Position numbers and translations under genes: made by a program
Shown here: positions 23,593 to 34,142 of the stretch, one piece after another
How positions within the stretch are numbered: the first letter of the stretch is position 1
How the letters are laid out: each line of letters begins with the position of its first letter
Assembly: GCA_017459675.1 (NCBI GenBank)
Contig: JAFUCM010000017.1
Span: 1 to 50,528 of the forward strand
Length of the DNA: 50,528 nt
Direction: 5' to 3'
Source: Eubacterium sp.
GTDB lineage: Bacteria; Bacillota; Clostridia; Lachnospirales; Lachnospiraceae
The notes under the pieces: generated by a model
What the model saw: only the letters and a program-made list of their open reading frames with translations
What the model was told of the DNA's origin: nothing
The model's database searches: none

Positions 23593-25605
23593 ATGCATTG
23601 GTCAGATGTGATCGCTGAAGAACTGATTAAGAGAAGTCCCGATAAGGAAGAATATGTCTGTGCGGCGGGAATCAGCCCGTCCGGTTCCATTCATATCGGA
23701 AATTTCCGTGACATTGCCACCAGTCTGTTTGTCGTCCGCGCGCTGGAGCGCAGAGGTAAAAAGGCCCGTCTCCTGTTTTCGTGGGATGAATTTGACCGTC
23801 TGCGCAAGGTGCCGGTCAATGTTGAGAAGATTACAGAAGGATTTGAGAAATACATCGGGTATCCGTATGTCGATGTTCCGAATCCGTTTCCGACAGAAGA
23901 GAAGACCTACGCAGAATACTTCGAGAAGGAATTCGAGCAGGCAATCGAGAAGTTCAGTATTAAGATGGACTACCGCCACCAGGGCGAACTGTACCGCTCC
24001 GGTGCTTATCGTGATGACATTATTACAGCGCTGGACAAGCGTGCGGAAATCTTTGACATTCTGAACAGCTTCCGGACACAGGATGCTGCAGAGGGTGAGA
24101 AAGAGGCCTACTATCCGGTCAGCATTTACTGTCCGGCATGCAAGCGCGACACAACGAAGATTACGGGCTACAGTGATGCGGATAAGGTCGCAGAATATAC
24201 CTGCAAATGCGGCCACACCGGCACATTTGACTTCCATAAGGACACCAACTGCAAGCTGGCCTGGAAGGTCGACTGGCCGATGCGCTGGAAATATGAGCAG
24301 GTTGATTTTGAGCCGGGCGGCAAGGATCACGCTGCACCGGGCGGCTCTTATGATACCAGCCGCGTGATTGCCGAGAAGATTTACGGCATCAAGGCGCCGG
24401 TCTTCAAGGGCTATGAATTTATCGGCATCAAGGGAACGACAGGCAAAATGTCCGGTTCCTCAGGCCTGAATCTGACACCGGATACGCTGCTGAAGATTTA
24501 TCAGCCGCAGATCCTGCTGTGGCTGTACTCCCGCGTTGAGCCGAACAAGGCATTTGATCTCTGCTTTGACGACGGCATTCTGCGGCAGTATTTTGAGTTC
24601 GACAAGCAGTACAACCAGTACATCAGCGGTGAGGCGGATGAGCGCGTTAAGACGATCATCGAAAACTGTCTGCTGACAGATGAGAAGATCCATACGGTTC
24701 CGATGTCTCTTCTGGTACAGCTGGGTTCCATCGTCGACTTCAACGTGCCGATGCTGGAGACCGTCTTTGAGAAGATCAACCAGCCATATAAATATGAAGA
24801 ATTCAAGGAGCGTCTGGACCTCGCAAAGTACTGGCTCGAGAACTGTGCGCCGGAAAATGCGAACAAGCTGATTCCGTACCGCAACTGGGAAGTTTATGAG
24901 GCGCTGAATGACGATGAGAAGAAGGAAATCACCCTTCTGTATGAATACCTCAGCACGCAGGAATACAGCCTCGATGAGCTGAACCAGGAACTGTATGCCA
25001 TTCCGAAGCAGGTTTTCGGCGAGGATGCAGAAAATCTGAAAAAGCTGCAGGGTGCGTTCTTCAAGGCAGTCTATAAGCTGCTCCTGAATAAGGAGAAGGG
25101 ACCGCGTCTGTATCTGTTCCTGTATGCGATCGAGAAGGAAAGCTACCTGCGTCTGCTGGATTTCTCCACACCGAAGACAGAGGAGGAGCAGACACCGATT
25201 TCCGAGTTGAACAAAGAGCCGGAAGAGGAAGAGCAGGTCGTCGAATACGGCGAGCCGGATCCGGTCGAGCCGGTGAAGGAAGAGATCCCGCTCGATGTCT
25301 TCGACAAGCTGGATCTGCGTGTCTGCAAGATCCTGAAGTGCCAGGAGATCAGAAAATCACACAGCTGCTACAAGCTGACCCTGAATGACGGTCTGAAGGA
25401 GCGCGTAATCGTTTCTTCCATCAAGCATGATTACAAGCCGGAGCAGCTTGTCGGCAAGAAGATCATTGTCATCGCAAATCTGGAGCCGGCCCGCATTACC
25501 GGCGTCAAGAGCGAGGGTATGCTGCTGGCGGCCACCAATAACGCATGCGGCTGTCAGGTTGTTTTCGTGGATGATATTGTTCCGGAGGGAACACGGATTA
25601 AATAA
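23593..25605 (+). CDS. lysS: Class I lysyl-tRNA synthetase fused to a C-terminal tRNA-binding (Trbp111/EMAPII) domain
   Basis: 670 residues. Rossmann-type class I synthetase: HIGN at 34-37 ([13 protein letters not shown]) and KMSGSSG at 285-291 are the archaeal-type class I LysRS forms of HIGH and KMSKS; a CxxC...CxC zinc knuckle is at 180-206. An acidic linker ([21 protein letters not shown] region) leads to residues ~565-670, an OB-fold tRNA-binding domain ([34 protein letters not shown]) like the tail of bacterial MetRS. It charges tRNA with lysine. Most bacteria use the unrelated class II enzyme; class I is mainly in archaea, spirochaetes and scattered bacteria. Start ATG 23593 follows AAAGAGG. 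Confidence 0.92.
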   Translation: MHWSDVIAEELIKRSPDKEEYVCAAGISPSGSIHIGNFRDIATSLFVVRALERRGKKARLLFSWDEFDRLRKVPVNVEKITEGFEKYIGYPYVDVPNPFPTEEKTYAEYFEKEFEQAIEKFSIKMDYRHQGELYRSGAYRDDIITALDKRAEIFDILNSFRTQDAAEGEKEAYYPVSIYCPACKRDTTKITGYSDADKVAEYTCKCGHTGTFDFHKDTNCKLAWKVDWPMRWKYEQVDFEPGGKDHAAPGGSYDTSRVIAEKIYGIKAPVFKGYEFIGIKGTTGKMSGSSGLNLTPDTLLKIYQPQILLWLYSRVEPNKAFDLCFDDGILRQYFEFDKQYNQYISGEADERVKTIIENCLLTDEKIHTVPMSLLVQLGSIVDFNVPMLETVFEKINQPYKYEEFKERLDLAKYWLENCAPENANKLIPYRNWEVYEALNDDEKKEITLLYEYLSTQEYSLDELNQELYAIPKQVFGEDAENLKKLQGAFFKAVYKLLLNKEKGPRLYLFLYAIEKESYLRLLDFSTPKTEEEQTPISELNKEPEEEEQVVEYGEPDPVEPVKEEIPLDVFDKLDLRVCKILKCQEIRKSHSCYKLTLNDGLKERVIVSSIKHDYKPEQLVGKKIIVIANLEPARITGVKSEGMLLAATNNACGCQVVFVDDIVPEGTRIK

Positions 25606-25619
25606 TAAGAGGCAGGACA

Positions 25620-28268
25620 TTGGATAAGTACACGGTAACGGGAATGAGCTGCGCGGCCTGCCAGGCACGCGTGGAAAAAGCGGTGGCGAAGGTGCCGGGC
25701 GTCACATCTGTGGCAGTCAGTCTGCTGACCAATTCCATGGGCGTGGAGGGAACTGCCGCGCCGGAGGAAGTGATCCGGGCAGTGACGGATGCCGGCTACG
25801 GCGCAGAGGTGCAGGGTGCACAGGCGGCAGAAAGCGGAGAGAAAGCTTCGGCGGCCGCTGCATTTGCTGCACAGGAGGAGGCACTGCGTGACCGGGAGAC
25901 GCCGCTCCTGAAACGGCGTCTGATCCTGTCTGCGGCATTTCTTGCCGTGCTTATGTATGTGTCGATGGGCCACAATATGTGGAACTGGCCGCTCCCCGCA
26001 TATTTTCACCACAATCACCTGGGATTGACCCTGACGCAGATGATTCTTGCAGCGATTGTCATGATCATCAACCGCAAATTCTTTATCAGCGGATTCGGTT
26101 CGCTGCGGCACGGTGCGCCGAATATGGACACGCTGGTGGCCATGGGCTCCGGCGTATCCTTCGGATGGAGCGTTTTCGTCTTCTATGAAATGTGCGGCAT
26201 GATCACAAAGGGCGCTGACAATATGGAGCTGATGGAACTGTATCACAATCAGCTGTATTTCGAGTCGGCGGCCATGATTCTGGCACTGATTACCGTCGGG
26301 AAAATGCTGGAGGCCATGTCCAAGGGCAGGACGACGGATGCCCTGAAGAGTCTGATGAAGCTTGCCCCGCAGACGGCAGTGATTTTGCGGGACGGCGAAG
26401 AGACAGAGGTCGCAGTCGGTGAGGTTGCGGCAGGCGATATTTTTGTTGTGCGGCCGGGCGAGAGTATCCCGGTGGACGGCACAGTGCTCGAAGGCATCAG
26501 TGCGGTCAATGAATCAGCCCTGACCGGTGAGAGCATTCCGGTGGATAAGAATCCCGGCGACCGTGTCAGTGCGGCGACCATCAATCAGTCCGGCTACCTT
26601 CAGTGCCGGGCGGAGCGCGTCGGCGCGGATACGACGCTGGCGCAGATCATCAGCATGGTTTCGGACGCCGCGGCGACCAAGGCGCCGATTGCAAGGATTG
26701 CGGACCGCGTGTCCGGCGTGTTTGTGCCGGCCGTGATCGGGATTGCCGCAGTTGTGATCATCGGGTGGCTGCTGCACGGCGAATCCTTGAGCTTTGCACT
26801 TGCGCGCGGTATTTCCGTGCTTGTGATTTCCTGCCCGTGTGCACTGGGTCTGGCAACACCTGTGGCCATTATGGCCGGAAACGGACTCGGCGCGCGGAAC
26901 GGTATTTTGTTTAAAACCAGTGAGGCACTGGAAAATACAGGGAAAACCGATGTGGTTGCGCTGGATAAAACCGGCACCATCACTTCCGGGGAACCTGCGG
27001 TAACAGACCTGCTTCCGGCAGAACATGTGACAGAAGATAAGCTGCTCGCGGCGGCATATGCGCTCGAGCAGAAGAGTGAACATCCGCTTGCAAAAGCGAT
27101 TGTCGCGCGGGCAGAGGCAGACCGGATCCCGGCGCAGGAGACGGCAGCGTTCCTCGCGCAGCCGGGCAAAGGTCTGGAAGCGGTTGTCGGCGGCAAACGC
27201 CTGCACGGCGGAAACAGCAGCTATATCCGGGAATTCTGCAGCATTTCCGGACAGTTTGAACAGGAAGCCGCAAAGCTTGCAGAAGCAGGAAAGACGCCGC
27301 TTTACTTTGAGGAAGACGGAAACCTGCTTGGTGTTATAGCGGTCGCAGATGTCATCAAGCCGGATTCGGCTGAGGCGATCCGTGAAATGCAGAATCTCGG
27401 CCTGCGCGTTGTCATGCTGACAGGCGATAACGAGCGGACGGCCCGTGCGATCGGCGCGGCGGCCGGTGTGGACGACGTCGTGGCCGGTGTTCTGCCGGAC
27501 GGAAAAGAGGCCGTGATCCGGGAACTGCAGAAACAGGGCCGCACCATCATGATCGGTGACGGCATCAACGATGCCCCGGCACTGACACGGGCCGATACCG
27601 GCATCGCGATCGGCGCGGGGACAGACGTGGCCATTGACAGTGCTGATGTCGTTCTGATGAACAGCTCCCTGAAGGATGCGGCAGCGGCAATCCGGCTCAG
27701 CCGGGCGGTCCTGCGCAATATCCATGAGAACCTGTTCTGGGCATTCTTCTACAATGTGATCTGCATTCCGCTGGCAGCCGGCCTGTTTGTGTGGAAGCTG
27801 AACCCCATGATCGGCGCAGCGGCAATGAGTTTATCAAGTTTTACCGTCTGCATGAATGCACTGCGGCTGAACCTGTTCCGCCTGCACGATGCATCCCATG
27901 ACCGCCCGCGGCGGAAAAGGACGGAAACAAAAGACACAGGCAGGACAAATGAAAACGGCGAAGCCGGAACGACGGCCGATGACATACAGAATGACGGCAG
28001 CCATGCGGCTGCAGATCAAAACAACATAACAACAGCAGCAGAAGAAAGGAGCAGCCAGATGGAAAAAACAGTACAGATTGAAGGCATGATGTGCACACAC
28101 TGCGAGGCAACCGTTAAAAAAGCACTCGAAGCACTCGACTTCGTGGCAGAAGCAGTGCCCAGCCACGAAGAAAACCGCGCAGTACTGAAACTATCCGGAG
28201 ACTTCGATGAGGCTGCTGTGAAAAAAGCGGTCGAGGATAAGGATTATACGTTTGTGGGTGTTCTGTAA
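25620..28268 (+). CDS. copA: Copper-translocating P1B-type ATPase with N- and C-terminal heavy-metal domains
   Basis: 882 residues. N-terminal HMA domain with GMSCAACQ (Cys11, Cys14), about eight membrane helices, the actuator TGES, the ion-path CPC at 405-407, phosphorylated Asp449 in DKTGT, the HP motif (SEHPLAKA), and [10 protein letters not shown]. It pumps Cu(I) out of the cytoplasm. After the last helix a polar linker (~745-812) leads to a second HMA domain ([13 protein letters not shown], Cys825 and Cys828), unusual in position. This tail has its own ATG and ribosome site (see the nested feature). Start is TTG 25620 after AGAGGCAGG, 14 bases past lysS. Confidence 0.94.
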   Translation: MDKYTVTGMSCAACQARVEKAVAKVPGVTSVAVSLLTNSMGVEGTAAPEEVIRAVTDAGYGAEVQGAQAAESGEKASAAAAFAAQEEALRDRETPLLKRRLILSAAFLAVLMYVSMGHNMWNWPLPAYFHHNHLGLTLTQMILAAIVMIINRKFFISGFGSLRHGAPNMDTLVAMGSGVSFGWSVFVFYEMCGMITKGADNMELMELYHNQLYFESAAMILALITVGKMLEAMSKGRTTDALKSLMKLAPQTAVILRDGEETEVAVGEVAAGDIFVVRPGESIPVDGTVLEGISAVNESALTGESIPVDKNPGDRVSAATINQSGYLQCRAERVGADTTLAQIISMVSDAAATKAPIARIADRVSGVFVPAVIGIAAVVIIGWLLHGESLSFALARGISVLVISCPCALGLATPVAIMAGNGLGARNGILFKTSEALENTGKTDVVALDKTGTITSGEPAVTDLLPAEHVTEDKLLAAAYALEQKSEHPLAKAIVARAEADRIPAQETAAFLAQPGKGLEAVVGGKRLHGGNSSYIREFCSISGQFEQEAAKLAEAGKTPLYFEEDGNLLGVIAVADVIKPDSAEAIREMQNLGLRVVMLTGDNERTARAIGAAAGVDDVVAGVLPDGKEAVIRELQKQGRTIMIGDGINDAPALTRADTGIAIGAGTDVAIDSADVVLMNSSLKDAAAAIRLSRAVLRNIHENLFWAFFYNVICIPLAAGLFVWKLNPMIGAAAMSLSSFTVCMNALRLNLFRLHDASHDRPRRKRTETKDTGRTNENGEAGTTADDIQNDGSHAAADQNNITTAAEERSSQMEKTVQIEGMMCTHCEATVKKALEALDFVAEAVPSHEENRAVLKLSGDFDEAAVKKAVEDKDYTFVGVL
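28045..28268 (+). CDS. Nested in-frame CopZ-like copper chaperone (internal start inside copA)
   Basis: ATG 28059 lies in frame within copA and is preceded by AAAGGAG (28045-28051) with a 7-base spacer, as good as any site in the window. Translation from it gives a 69-residue protein that is a complete HMA chaperone: [20 protein letters not shown] with CxxC, ending [11 protein letters not shown]. CopZ-type proteins shuttle Cu(I) to CopA. So one gene may yield both a CopA-CopZ fusion and free CopZ. The feature range includes the ribosome site; the coding part is 28059-28268. Confidence 0.55.
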
Positions 28269-28319
28269 GGAATACGAATGTGCTGATTGATGTCACATTT
28301 GAGAAAGGAAGTACAAACA

Positions 28320-28994
28320 GTGGCATTACGACAAAGATCCAGAAAATATTTTATACGGGGCTGCATTTTTCTCGCCGCCTTTCTCATTTTTACAATCATC
28401 GTGCGGTTTGTGAATGTGGAGCCGATCGGGCCCGAGGGAACATCTGTCGGACTCGCGAAGCTGAACGGGGCAGTGTTTAACCGGCTCGGCGGGTTCCATC
28501 AGGGATTTTACACACTCTCGAATATACTCGGCGCAATTGTCCTGCTGGGCGGGCTCTGTGTCGCACTTCTGACCGTCATTCAGGCAGTACATAAGCGGAG
28601 CATCCGGAAGGTAAACTGGGATCTGAAGGTTTATATTCTGTACGGGATCGCAGTGCTTGTGATCTATCTTGTAACAGAACATTTTTCCATCAACTGGAGA
28701 CCGGTGATTCTGGATGCGGAAAAGGGACTGGAACTCTCGTATCCGTCATCACACACACTGCTTTCGATTTCAGTAATCGGTGCAATTACGGCGCAGATCA
28801 GACTCCGGGTCAAGGATGCGGGAACACGGCATATTCTTGAGTTCGGTGCGTGGGTACTCGCGTCCGTAACGGTCCTGGCACGGTTTCTGTCCGGTGTCCA
28901 CTGGACGACAGATATCATCGGAAGTATTCTGCTGGCGACAGCACTCTGCGAGGGCTACCGGGCGGCGGTGAAATACCGCTACAGAAGATTCTGA
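28320..28994 (+). CDS. PAP2-family membrane phosphatase
   Basis: 224 residues from GTG 28320, ten bases after AAAGGA; ATG 28290 is in frame but without a site. About five or six membrane helices and the PAP2 triad: motif 1 in INWRPVILDAEKG (shortened, KxxxxxxRP lacking the usual Lys spacing), motif 2 YPSSHTLLS (His), and motif 3 ARFLSGVHWTTDIIG (Arg, His, Asp). It acts on lipid phosphates such as phosphatidic acid or undecaprenyl pyrophosphate at the membrane. Follows copA by 51 bases; no functional link is evident. Confidence 0.82.
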   Translation: MALRQRSRKYFIRGCIFLAAFLIFTIIVRFVNVEPIGPEGTSVGLAKLNGAVFNRLGGFHQGFYTLSNILGAIVLLGGLCVALLTVIQAVHKRSIRKVNWDLKVYILYGIAVLVIYLVTEHFSINWRPVILDAEKGLELSYPSSHTLLSISVIGAITAQIRLRVKDAGTRHILEFGAWVLASVTVLARFLSGVHWTTDIIGSILLATALCEGYRAAVKYRYRRF

Positions 28995-29089
28995 TGCATG
29001 TGGATATGCCGCATGAAGATGCCTGATGCAGCGGCCCTTTGATACAGACATTCGTAACTGAAGACCGGCATAGTGTATGAGGAAAAAAT

Positions 29090-30631
29090 ATGGCGTCTCC
29101 GATTATTGAAATGAGGCAGATCAAGAAGACTTTCGGCCTGATTACTGCAAACAGCGGGGTCAATCTGGAAATCTATCCGGGCGAAATCCATGCGCTGCTC
29201 GGTGAGAACGGTGCGGGAAAGAGTACATTGATGAACGTCCTTACGGGGATCTATGCCCCTGACGGCGGTGCAATTTATTATAAGGGAAAGCGAGCAGACA
29301 TTCGTACGCCAAAAGATGCGGTCGCGCTCGGAATCGGGATGGTGCATCAGCATTTCCGCCTGATTCCGACGCTGACTGTGGCCGAGAATGTCTTTTTATA
29401 TTCTGAAAATAAAAGCTTTTTCCTGAAGAAGGAACAAATTGAGCGCGAAATTGACGCATGTGCAAAAGAATTCAATCTGGAGGTGGATGCATCCGCCTAT
29501 GTGTGGCAGCTTTCGGTCGGCGAGCAGCAGCGCGTCGAGATCGTAAAACTGCTCTACCAGGGAGCGGAGATTCTGATTCTGGATGAGCCGTCTGCGGTTC
29601 TTACGCCGCAGGAGGCGCAGCATATGTTTGACACACTGCGCAGAATGGCGGACAGCGGCAAGGCGGTGATCGTGATCTCCCACAAGATGAATGAGGTCAT
29701 GAACAACGCGGACCGCATTACCGTACTCAAGGGCGGAACCGTCGCGGACACGATGCTGGCCGCGGATGCCACAGTGGAGCGTCTGACAGAGGCTGTGGTC
29801 GGCACCAGCATGGGAACGCAGAAGCGGTCTCTGGACCGTGAACCCGGGGATGAGATCGTATTTACCATGGAAGGCGTATCCGCCAGAAATGACAGAAACC
29901 TCCCGGCGCTGAAAGATATCTCACTTTCCATCCGGAAAGGGGAAATTTTCGGTATTGCCGGTGTCGCCGGGAACGGACAGCGTGAGCTCTCTGAAGTCAT
30001 TACAGGGCTGCGGCCGGTGACAGCAGGTAAGATCATGCTGCAGGGGTCCGATATTACCAGAGCTTCTGTCAGGGACCGGATCGGGCGCGGTGTCGCATTT
30101 ATTCCCGAGGACCGGAGAACGACAGGTCTGGTTCTCGAACTGGATATGAAACACAACCTGATTCTGAAGGAATATAACCAGAAAAAATACAGCCGGGCGG
30201 GCATCCTGCAGGAAGAGCAGATGCAGAAAGATGCCGATGCCTATACGGATGCCTATGAAATCAAGCACGCGGGCGTGTCTTATCCGGTCGGTCTGATGTC
30301 GGGCGGAAACCAGCAGAAACTCCTGTTCGCCCGGGAGGTAGCGGGGAATCCGCAGCTGATTGTCGCGGCATATCCCGTGCGGGGACTTGACATTGGCGCG
30401 GCGGAAGTGATCCGCCGGATTCTGAACGAGCAGAGCTGGAAGGGCGCGGCGGTTGTATTTATTTCAGAGGAACTGGATGAAATTTTCGATATGTGTGACC
30501 GGGTCGGTGTTCTCTGTGACGGAGAGCTGATGGGAATCCGGAATATCGATGAAACGGATATTATGGAAATTGGCAGAATGATGACCGGAGAAAGAGAGTC
30601 CGGAGAAAACCGGAAAGGAGGGGACAGATAA
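29090..30631 (+). CDS. BMP-type nucleoside/sugar ABC importer, ATP-binding subunit (tandem ABC)
   Basis: 513 residues with two ABC domains. The first has Walker A GENGAGKST, signature LSVGEQQRVEI and Walker B ILILDEPSAVLTPQE. The second has a degenerate Walker A (GVAGNGQRE, no Lys), as normal in the RbsA/YufO class, with MSGGNQQKLLFAREV and IPEDRRTTGL. It powers uptake of nucleosides or related sugars with the two permeases and lipoprotein downstream. The stop/start TAATG overlap with the next gene shows coupling. In Walker B of the second domain, LIVAAYPVRGLDIGA, Ala-Tyr replaces the common Asn-Pro-T-R environment typical for this family. Confidence 0.92.
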   Translation: MASPIIEMRQIKKTFGLITANSGVNLEIYPGEIHALLGENGAGKSTLMNVLTGIYAPDGGAIYYKGKRADIRTPKDAVALGIGMVHQHFRLIPTLTVAENVFLYSENKSFFLKKEQIEREIDACAKEFNLEVDASAYVWQLSVGEQQRVEIVKLLYQGAEILILDEPSAVLTPQEAQHMFDTLRRMADSGKAVIVISHKMNEVMNNADRITVLKGGTVADTMLAADATVERLTEAVVGTSMGTQKRSLDREPGDEIVFTMEGVSARNDRNLPALKDISLSIRKGEIFGIAGVAGNGQRELSEVITGLRPVTAGKIMLQGSDITRASVRDRIGRGVAFIPEDRRTTGLVLELDMKHNLILKEYNQKKYSRAGILQEEQMQKDADAYTDAYEIKHAGVSYPVGLMSGGNQQKLLFAREVAGNPQLIVAAYPVRGLDIGAAEVIRRILNEQSWKGAAVVFISEELDEIFDMCDRVGVLCDGELMGIRNIDETDIMEIGRMMTGERESGENRKGGDR

Positions 30632-31707
30632 TGCGCGGCCGGATCTATCTCAAAAAGCGAATTGGGGTGCCCGCCTGGTACCGGGTGCTCAATCCGGTTC
30701 TTTTCGTAATTCTTGCGCTGATATTCAGCGGGATTTTTCTTGTGGCTGTCGGATTTAATCCACTGACTGTTTACGGGAAAATGCTGAAGACCATCTGTTC
30801 TCCGAGCGGCCTGAGCCGAAGCATCGAGGCAGGAATTCCGCTGATGCTGACCGGTCTCGCGGTTGCATTTGGCTACCGGATGAATCTGAACAATATCGGA
30901 GCGGAGGGACAGTACGCGCTGGGCGCTGTGTTCTGTGTAGGTTTTGCACTGTACGGACCGGTGATGCCGCCGCCTCTGAAAATACTCGGGATGTTTATTG
31001 CAGCTGTTCTTGGCGGCGGAGCGGCCGCACTGCTTGCTGCAATTCCGAAAGCATTCTGGGGTGTTAATGAAACCATTCTCACGATGATGCTGAACTACAT
31101 TTTCCTGTATGTCCTGAACTTCCTGATGTACGGGCCGTGGAAAATGCTGAATCAGATGGTCGCACAGACCCGGATCATTGACGAGCGTTACTGGCTTCCG
31201 GAACTCGGAAATACAGGAATCAATTCTGTATTGATTATCGTAATTCTGATTGCTGCGGCGCTTCAGTTTTTCCACACAAAGACGACCGGCGGATACCAGA
31301 TGGAGGTCATCCGCAGAAGTCCCCGTGCCGCGCAGTACGCGGGCATGTCGGTCGCGAAAAATATTCTGATTGTTCTCGGCGTAAGCGGTGCCATCGCCGG
31401 GCTTGCAGGCTTTGCACAGGTCGCCGGCATCATTCACCGGGTACAGGCGGATCTGCCGAACAATGCCGGTTATACAGGTATCGTCGTGGCGTTTCTTGCA
31501 GGACTGAATCCACTCGTCTGTCTTCTGGTCGGGTTCTTCTTCGGCGCGCTGCAGATTTCAGCAGTAGCGGTGCAGATTACCGGCGTGCCGTCGCAGGTGG
31601 CCATGATGATACAGGGAAGCATTATGTTGTTTGTTATTGCAGGTGAATTCTTTATCCGCTACCGGTTTGCCCGGCGGGAAACGGCGGAAGGAGGTGCGGA
31701 CGCATGA
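30631..31707 (+). CDS. BMP-type ABC importer permease (YufP-like)
   Basis: 358 residues, eight or more membrane helices; BPD_transp_2 family features AFGYRMNLNNIGAEGQYALGA and GVNETILTMMLNYIFLY, and the late GYTGIVVAFLAGLNP region. It forms half of the membrane channel. The start overlaps the ATPase stop (TAATG) and the stop overlaps the next start (ATGA). Confidence 0.92.
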   Translation: MRGRIYLKKRIGVPAWYRVLNPVLFVILALIFSGIFLVAVGFNPLTVYGKMLKTICSPSGLSRSIEAGIPLMLTGLAVAFGYRMNLNNIGAEGQYALGAVFCVGFALYGPVMPPPLKILGMFIAAVLGGGAAALLAAIPKAFWGVNETILTMMLNYIFLYVLNFLMYGPWKMLNQMVAQTRIIDERYWLPELGNTGINSVLIIVILIAAALQFFHTKTTGGYQMEVIRRSPRAAQYAGMSVAKNILIVLGVSGAIAGLAGFAQVAGIIHRVQADLPNNAGYTGIVVAFLAGLNPLVCLLVGFFFGALQISAVAVQITGVPSQVAMMIQGSIMLFVIAGEFFIRYRFARRETAEGGADA

Positions 31708-32636
31708 GTACAACACTTCTGGTTTCGATTATATCAACCGCGGTTGTCTATGCCGTAACCGTCCTCTATGCGGCGATCGGCGAAATCTTCGCAGAGCGTG
31801 CGGGGGTCATGAACCTTGGCCTGGAAGGAATTATGCTGATGGGCGCGGTATCCGGCTATCTGGTTGCCGTTCACCGGCAGAATCTGGCGCTGGCCATGCT
31901 TGTCGTGATTGTTGTCGGCGCGGCACTCGGTCTGGTGTTTGCATTCCTGACAGTCAGTCTGCAGTCGGATCAGACAGTCGCAGGCATGGCGATGCTGACC
32001 TTCGGTACCGGGCTTTCCGGATTTATCGGAAAAGAAGTCAGCGGCGTAAATGCAAATCTGGCATTCAATCCGATCGCAATTCCGGGGCTCTCAAAGATTC
32101 CGGTGATCGGCCCGTCACTCTTTAACCAGAGTATCCTGGTGTATATTATGTATATTATCATACCGGTTTCCATGATCTATCTGTATAAGACACGGGCCGG
32201 CATGATTCTGCGCGCACTCGGGGAAAATCCGGCAGCACTTGACTCGGCGGGCTATAACGTGTATGCTTTGCGCTATGCGTATGTCATATTCGGCAGTGTG
32301 ATGACAGCCGTCAGCGGGGCGTGCATTTCGCTGGATTACACTAATTTCTGGAGTGACGGCATGACAAGCGGCAAGGGCTGGATTGCGGTGGCGCTCGTCG
32401 TATTTGCCGCATGGAATCCGCTGGTCGCGGTATTCGGCGGCCTGCTGTTCGGCGCCATCAGTATCATCGGCATCGACATTCAGATGTATTTCCCGCAGGT
32501 GCCGTCGCAGTTTTTCTCGGCGCTTCCGTATATCGCGACTATCATCGCGCTGATTTTTACCACCGGAAATTTCCGGAAACGACGTTCCAGTGCACCGGCT
32601 GCGCTCACGATCCCGTACGATCGCGAGAGCCGGTGA
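31704..32636 (+). CDS. BMP-type ABC importer permease (YufQ-like)
   Basis: 310 residues, the second membrane subunit: YAAIGEIFAERAGVMNLGLEGIMLMGA is the signature of the shorter permease in nucleoside importers, followed by ALGENPAALDSAGYNV and the GKGWIAVALVVFAAWNP loop. About eight membrane helices. Overlaps its upstream partner by four bases. Confidence 0.92.
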   Translation: MSTTLLVSIISTAVVYAVTVLYAAIGEIFAERAGVMNLGLEGIMLMGAVSGYLVAVHRQNLALAMLVVIVVGAALGLVFAFLTVSLQSDQTVAGMAMLTFGTGLSGFIGKEVSGVNANLAFNPIAIPGLSKIPVIGPSLFNQSILVYIMYIIIPVSMIYLYKTRAGMILRALGENPAALDSAGYNVYALRYAYVIFGSVMTAVSGACISLDYTNFWSDGMTSGKGWIAVALVVFAAWNPLVAVFGGLLFGAISIIGIDIQMYFPQVPSQFFSALPYIATIIALIFTTGNFRKRRSSAPAALTIPYDRESR

Positions 32637-32678
32637 GGAAAGATATTTTTAACCAGAGCTTCAGGAGGAGAAAGAAAC

Positions 32679-34007
32679 ATGAAAAACAAAATCGTAAGCA
32701 TTTGCCTTGCAGCTGTTCTTGCAGCATCAGTCTTTGCAGGATGCGGTGAGAGCGATCAGAACGCAGCGTCCGCAGGATCTGCAGCTGCATCCTCAGCAGC
32801 ATCATCTGCGGCAGAGGAGACAGCGGAAGCGGCGTCATCTGCAGCAGAGGAGACAGCAGAAGCAGCTTCTTCAGCAGCAGAGGAGACGGCAGCCGCATCA
32901 GAGGCTGCAGGTGAAGAGGCTGCTGCCACAGGAGAGATCAACTGGATTGCCCAGGATGCAGAGGCGCAGGAACCGGCAGACGGCACTGATTTCTCAAATA
33001 TCAAGATCGGTGAGATCGAGTCCTACGTCATCAACGACGGCGGCTGGTGCCAGGCAACGCATGAGAGCATCGTTGCAGCAATGGATGAACTCGGCATTCC
33101 GGAAGAGAACCTGATCGTTCTTGAAGAGATTGATGATACCGATCAGGCAACCACACAGGCAGCTGCAGAAGAACTGATCAATGAAGGCTGCAACCTGATC
33201 TTCGGCGCATCTACCGGTTATGCTTCCTTCCTGCCGGAAATCGCAGCAGCAAATCCGGATGTGTATTTCGCACAGTGGGGCAACAAGGTAGACAATCTGA
33301 TTGCTTATGAGATCAGAAGTTATGAGGGTATGTTCCTGACAGGTTACGCAAGTGAGCTGCTTTCACAGGATGAAAATACAGAGCTCGGATTCTCTGCATC
33401 TTATAACGAGTTCTCCGTCCGTACAGCGATCAACGCATATGCACTCGGTGCAAAGTATGCAAATCCGGAAGCAACCGTGAAAGTTGCATCTGCTGACAGC
33501 TGGTACGATATCGACAAAGAGACCCAGTGTGCACAGTCACTGATCGATGCAGGCATCAAGTACATGGGTATGGAGGCATCCTCTCCGGCAATCCCGGAAA
33601 CCTGCGAGAAAAACGGCGCATTCGTTGTCGGCTATCACAATGATATGTCCTATCTTGCACCGGAAGCAGTTCTTGTATCTCATACCTGGAATTTTGCTCC
33701 GATCTTCAAGAACATTATGATCAATGTCGCAGAAGGAAATGCAACACAGAACGACGCTTACTACTGGGGCGGCGACTGCTCCAAGCTGACAGACTTTGCA
33801 GACTTTGTTCCGGAAGAAGTTGTCAGTCAGGTGAAAGATCTGCAGGCTAAGATCGAGTCCGGCGAAGTGAATGTTTTCGCAGGCGAACTGAAGGACAACG
33901 CAGGCAATGTCCTCGTTGCTGACGGCGAGGTTATGCCTGATGATGAAATCATTCTGCAGAACTTCTTCGTAGAAAATGTTACAACATCCTGGCAGATTGG
34001 TCAGTAA
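32679..34007 (+). CDS. BMP-family substrate-binding lipoprotein
   Basis: 442 residues. Signal peptide with lipobox ASVFAGC (Cys22 lipidated), then a Ser/Ala/Glu-rich linker (~26-86) built from repeats of SSAAEETAEAA, then the BMP (Med/PnrA-like) domain: KIGEIESYVINDGGWCQATHES, NLIFGASTGYASFLPEIAAA, FAQWGNKVDNLIAYEIRSYEG and GYHNDMSYLAPEAVLVSHTWNF. It captures purine nucleosides or a similar ligand outside the membrane for the importer encoded just upstream; BMP proteins also bind other small molecules, so the ligand is open. AGGAGG precedes the ATG. A terminator ends the operon. Confidence 0.92.
   Translation: MKNKIVSICLAAVLAASVFAGCGESDQNAASAGSAAASSAASSAAEETAEAASSAAEETAEAASSAAEETAAASEAAGEEAAATGEINWIAQDAEAQEPADGTDFSNIKIGEIESYVINDGGWCQATHESIVAAMDELGIPEENLIVLEEIDDTDQATTQAAAEELINEGCNLIFGASTGYASFLPEIAAANPDVYFAQWGNKVDNLIAYEIRSYEGMFLTGYASELLSQDENTELGFSASYNEFSVRTAINAYALGAKYANPEATVKVASADSWYDIDKETQCAQSLIDAGIKYMGMEASSPAIPETCEKNGAFVVGYHNDMSYLAPEAVLVSHTWNFAPIFKNIMINVAEGNATQNDAYYWGGDCSKLTDFADFVPEEVVSQVKDLQAKIESGEVNVFAGELKDNAGNVLVADGEVMPDDEIILQNFFVENVTTSWQIGQ
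32800..32893 (+). repeat. Tandem 33-bp repeats encoding the lipoprotein linker
   Basis: Three near-identical units encoding SSAAEETAEAA, varying at third codon positions. In frame; they set the length of the spacer between lipid anchor and binding domain. Confidence 0.8.
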
Positions 34008-34034
34008 GGCTGAGGGAATTGTATGTTTAAGGTG

Positions 34035-34064
34035 AAAAAGCTGCCGCTGCTGCGGCAGCTTTTT
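34035..34064 (+). terminator. Terminator of the BMP importer operon
   Basis: AAAAAGCTGCCGC / GCGGCAGCTTTTT with a 4-base loop, 28 bases after the lipoprotein stop. Confidence 0.92.
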
Positions 34065-34142
34065 CTGTAAAAACAGGGATATTGAAGATAGCGGGACGTA
34101 CAGAATCAGAATATGATGCATGAGAGAGCTGGAGATAGAATT

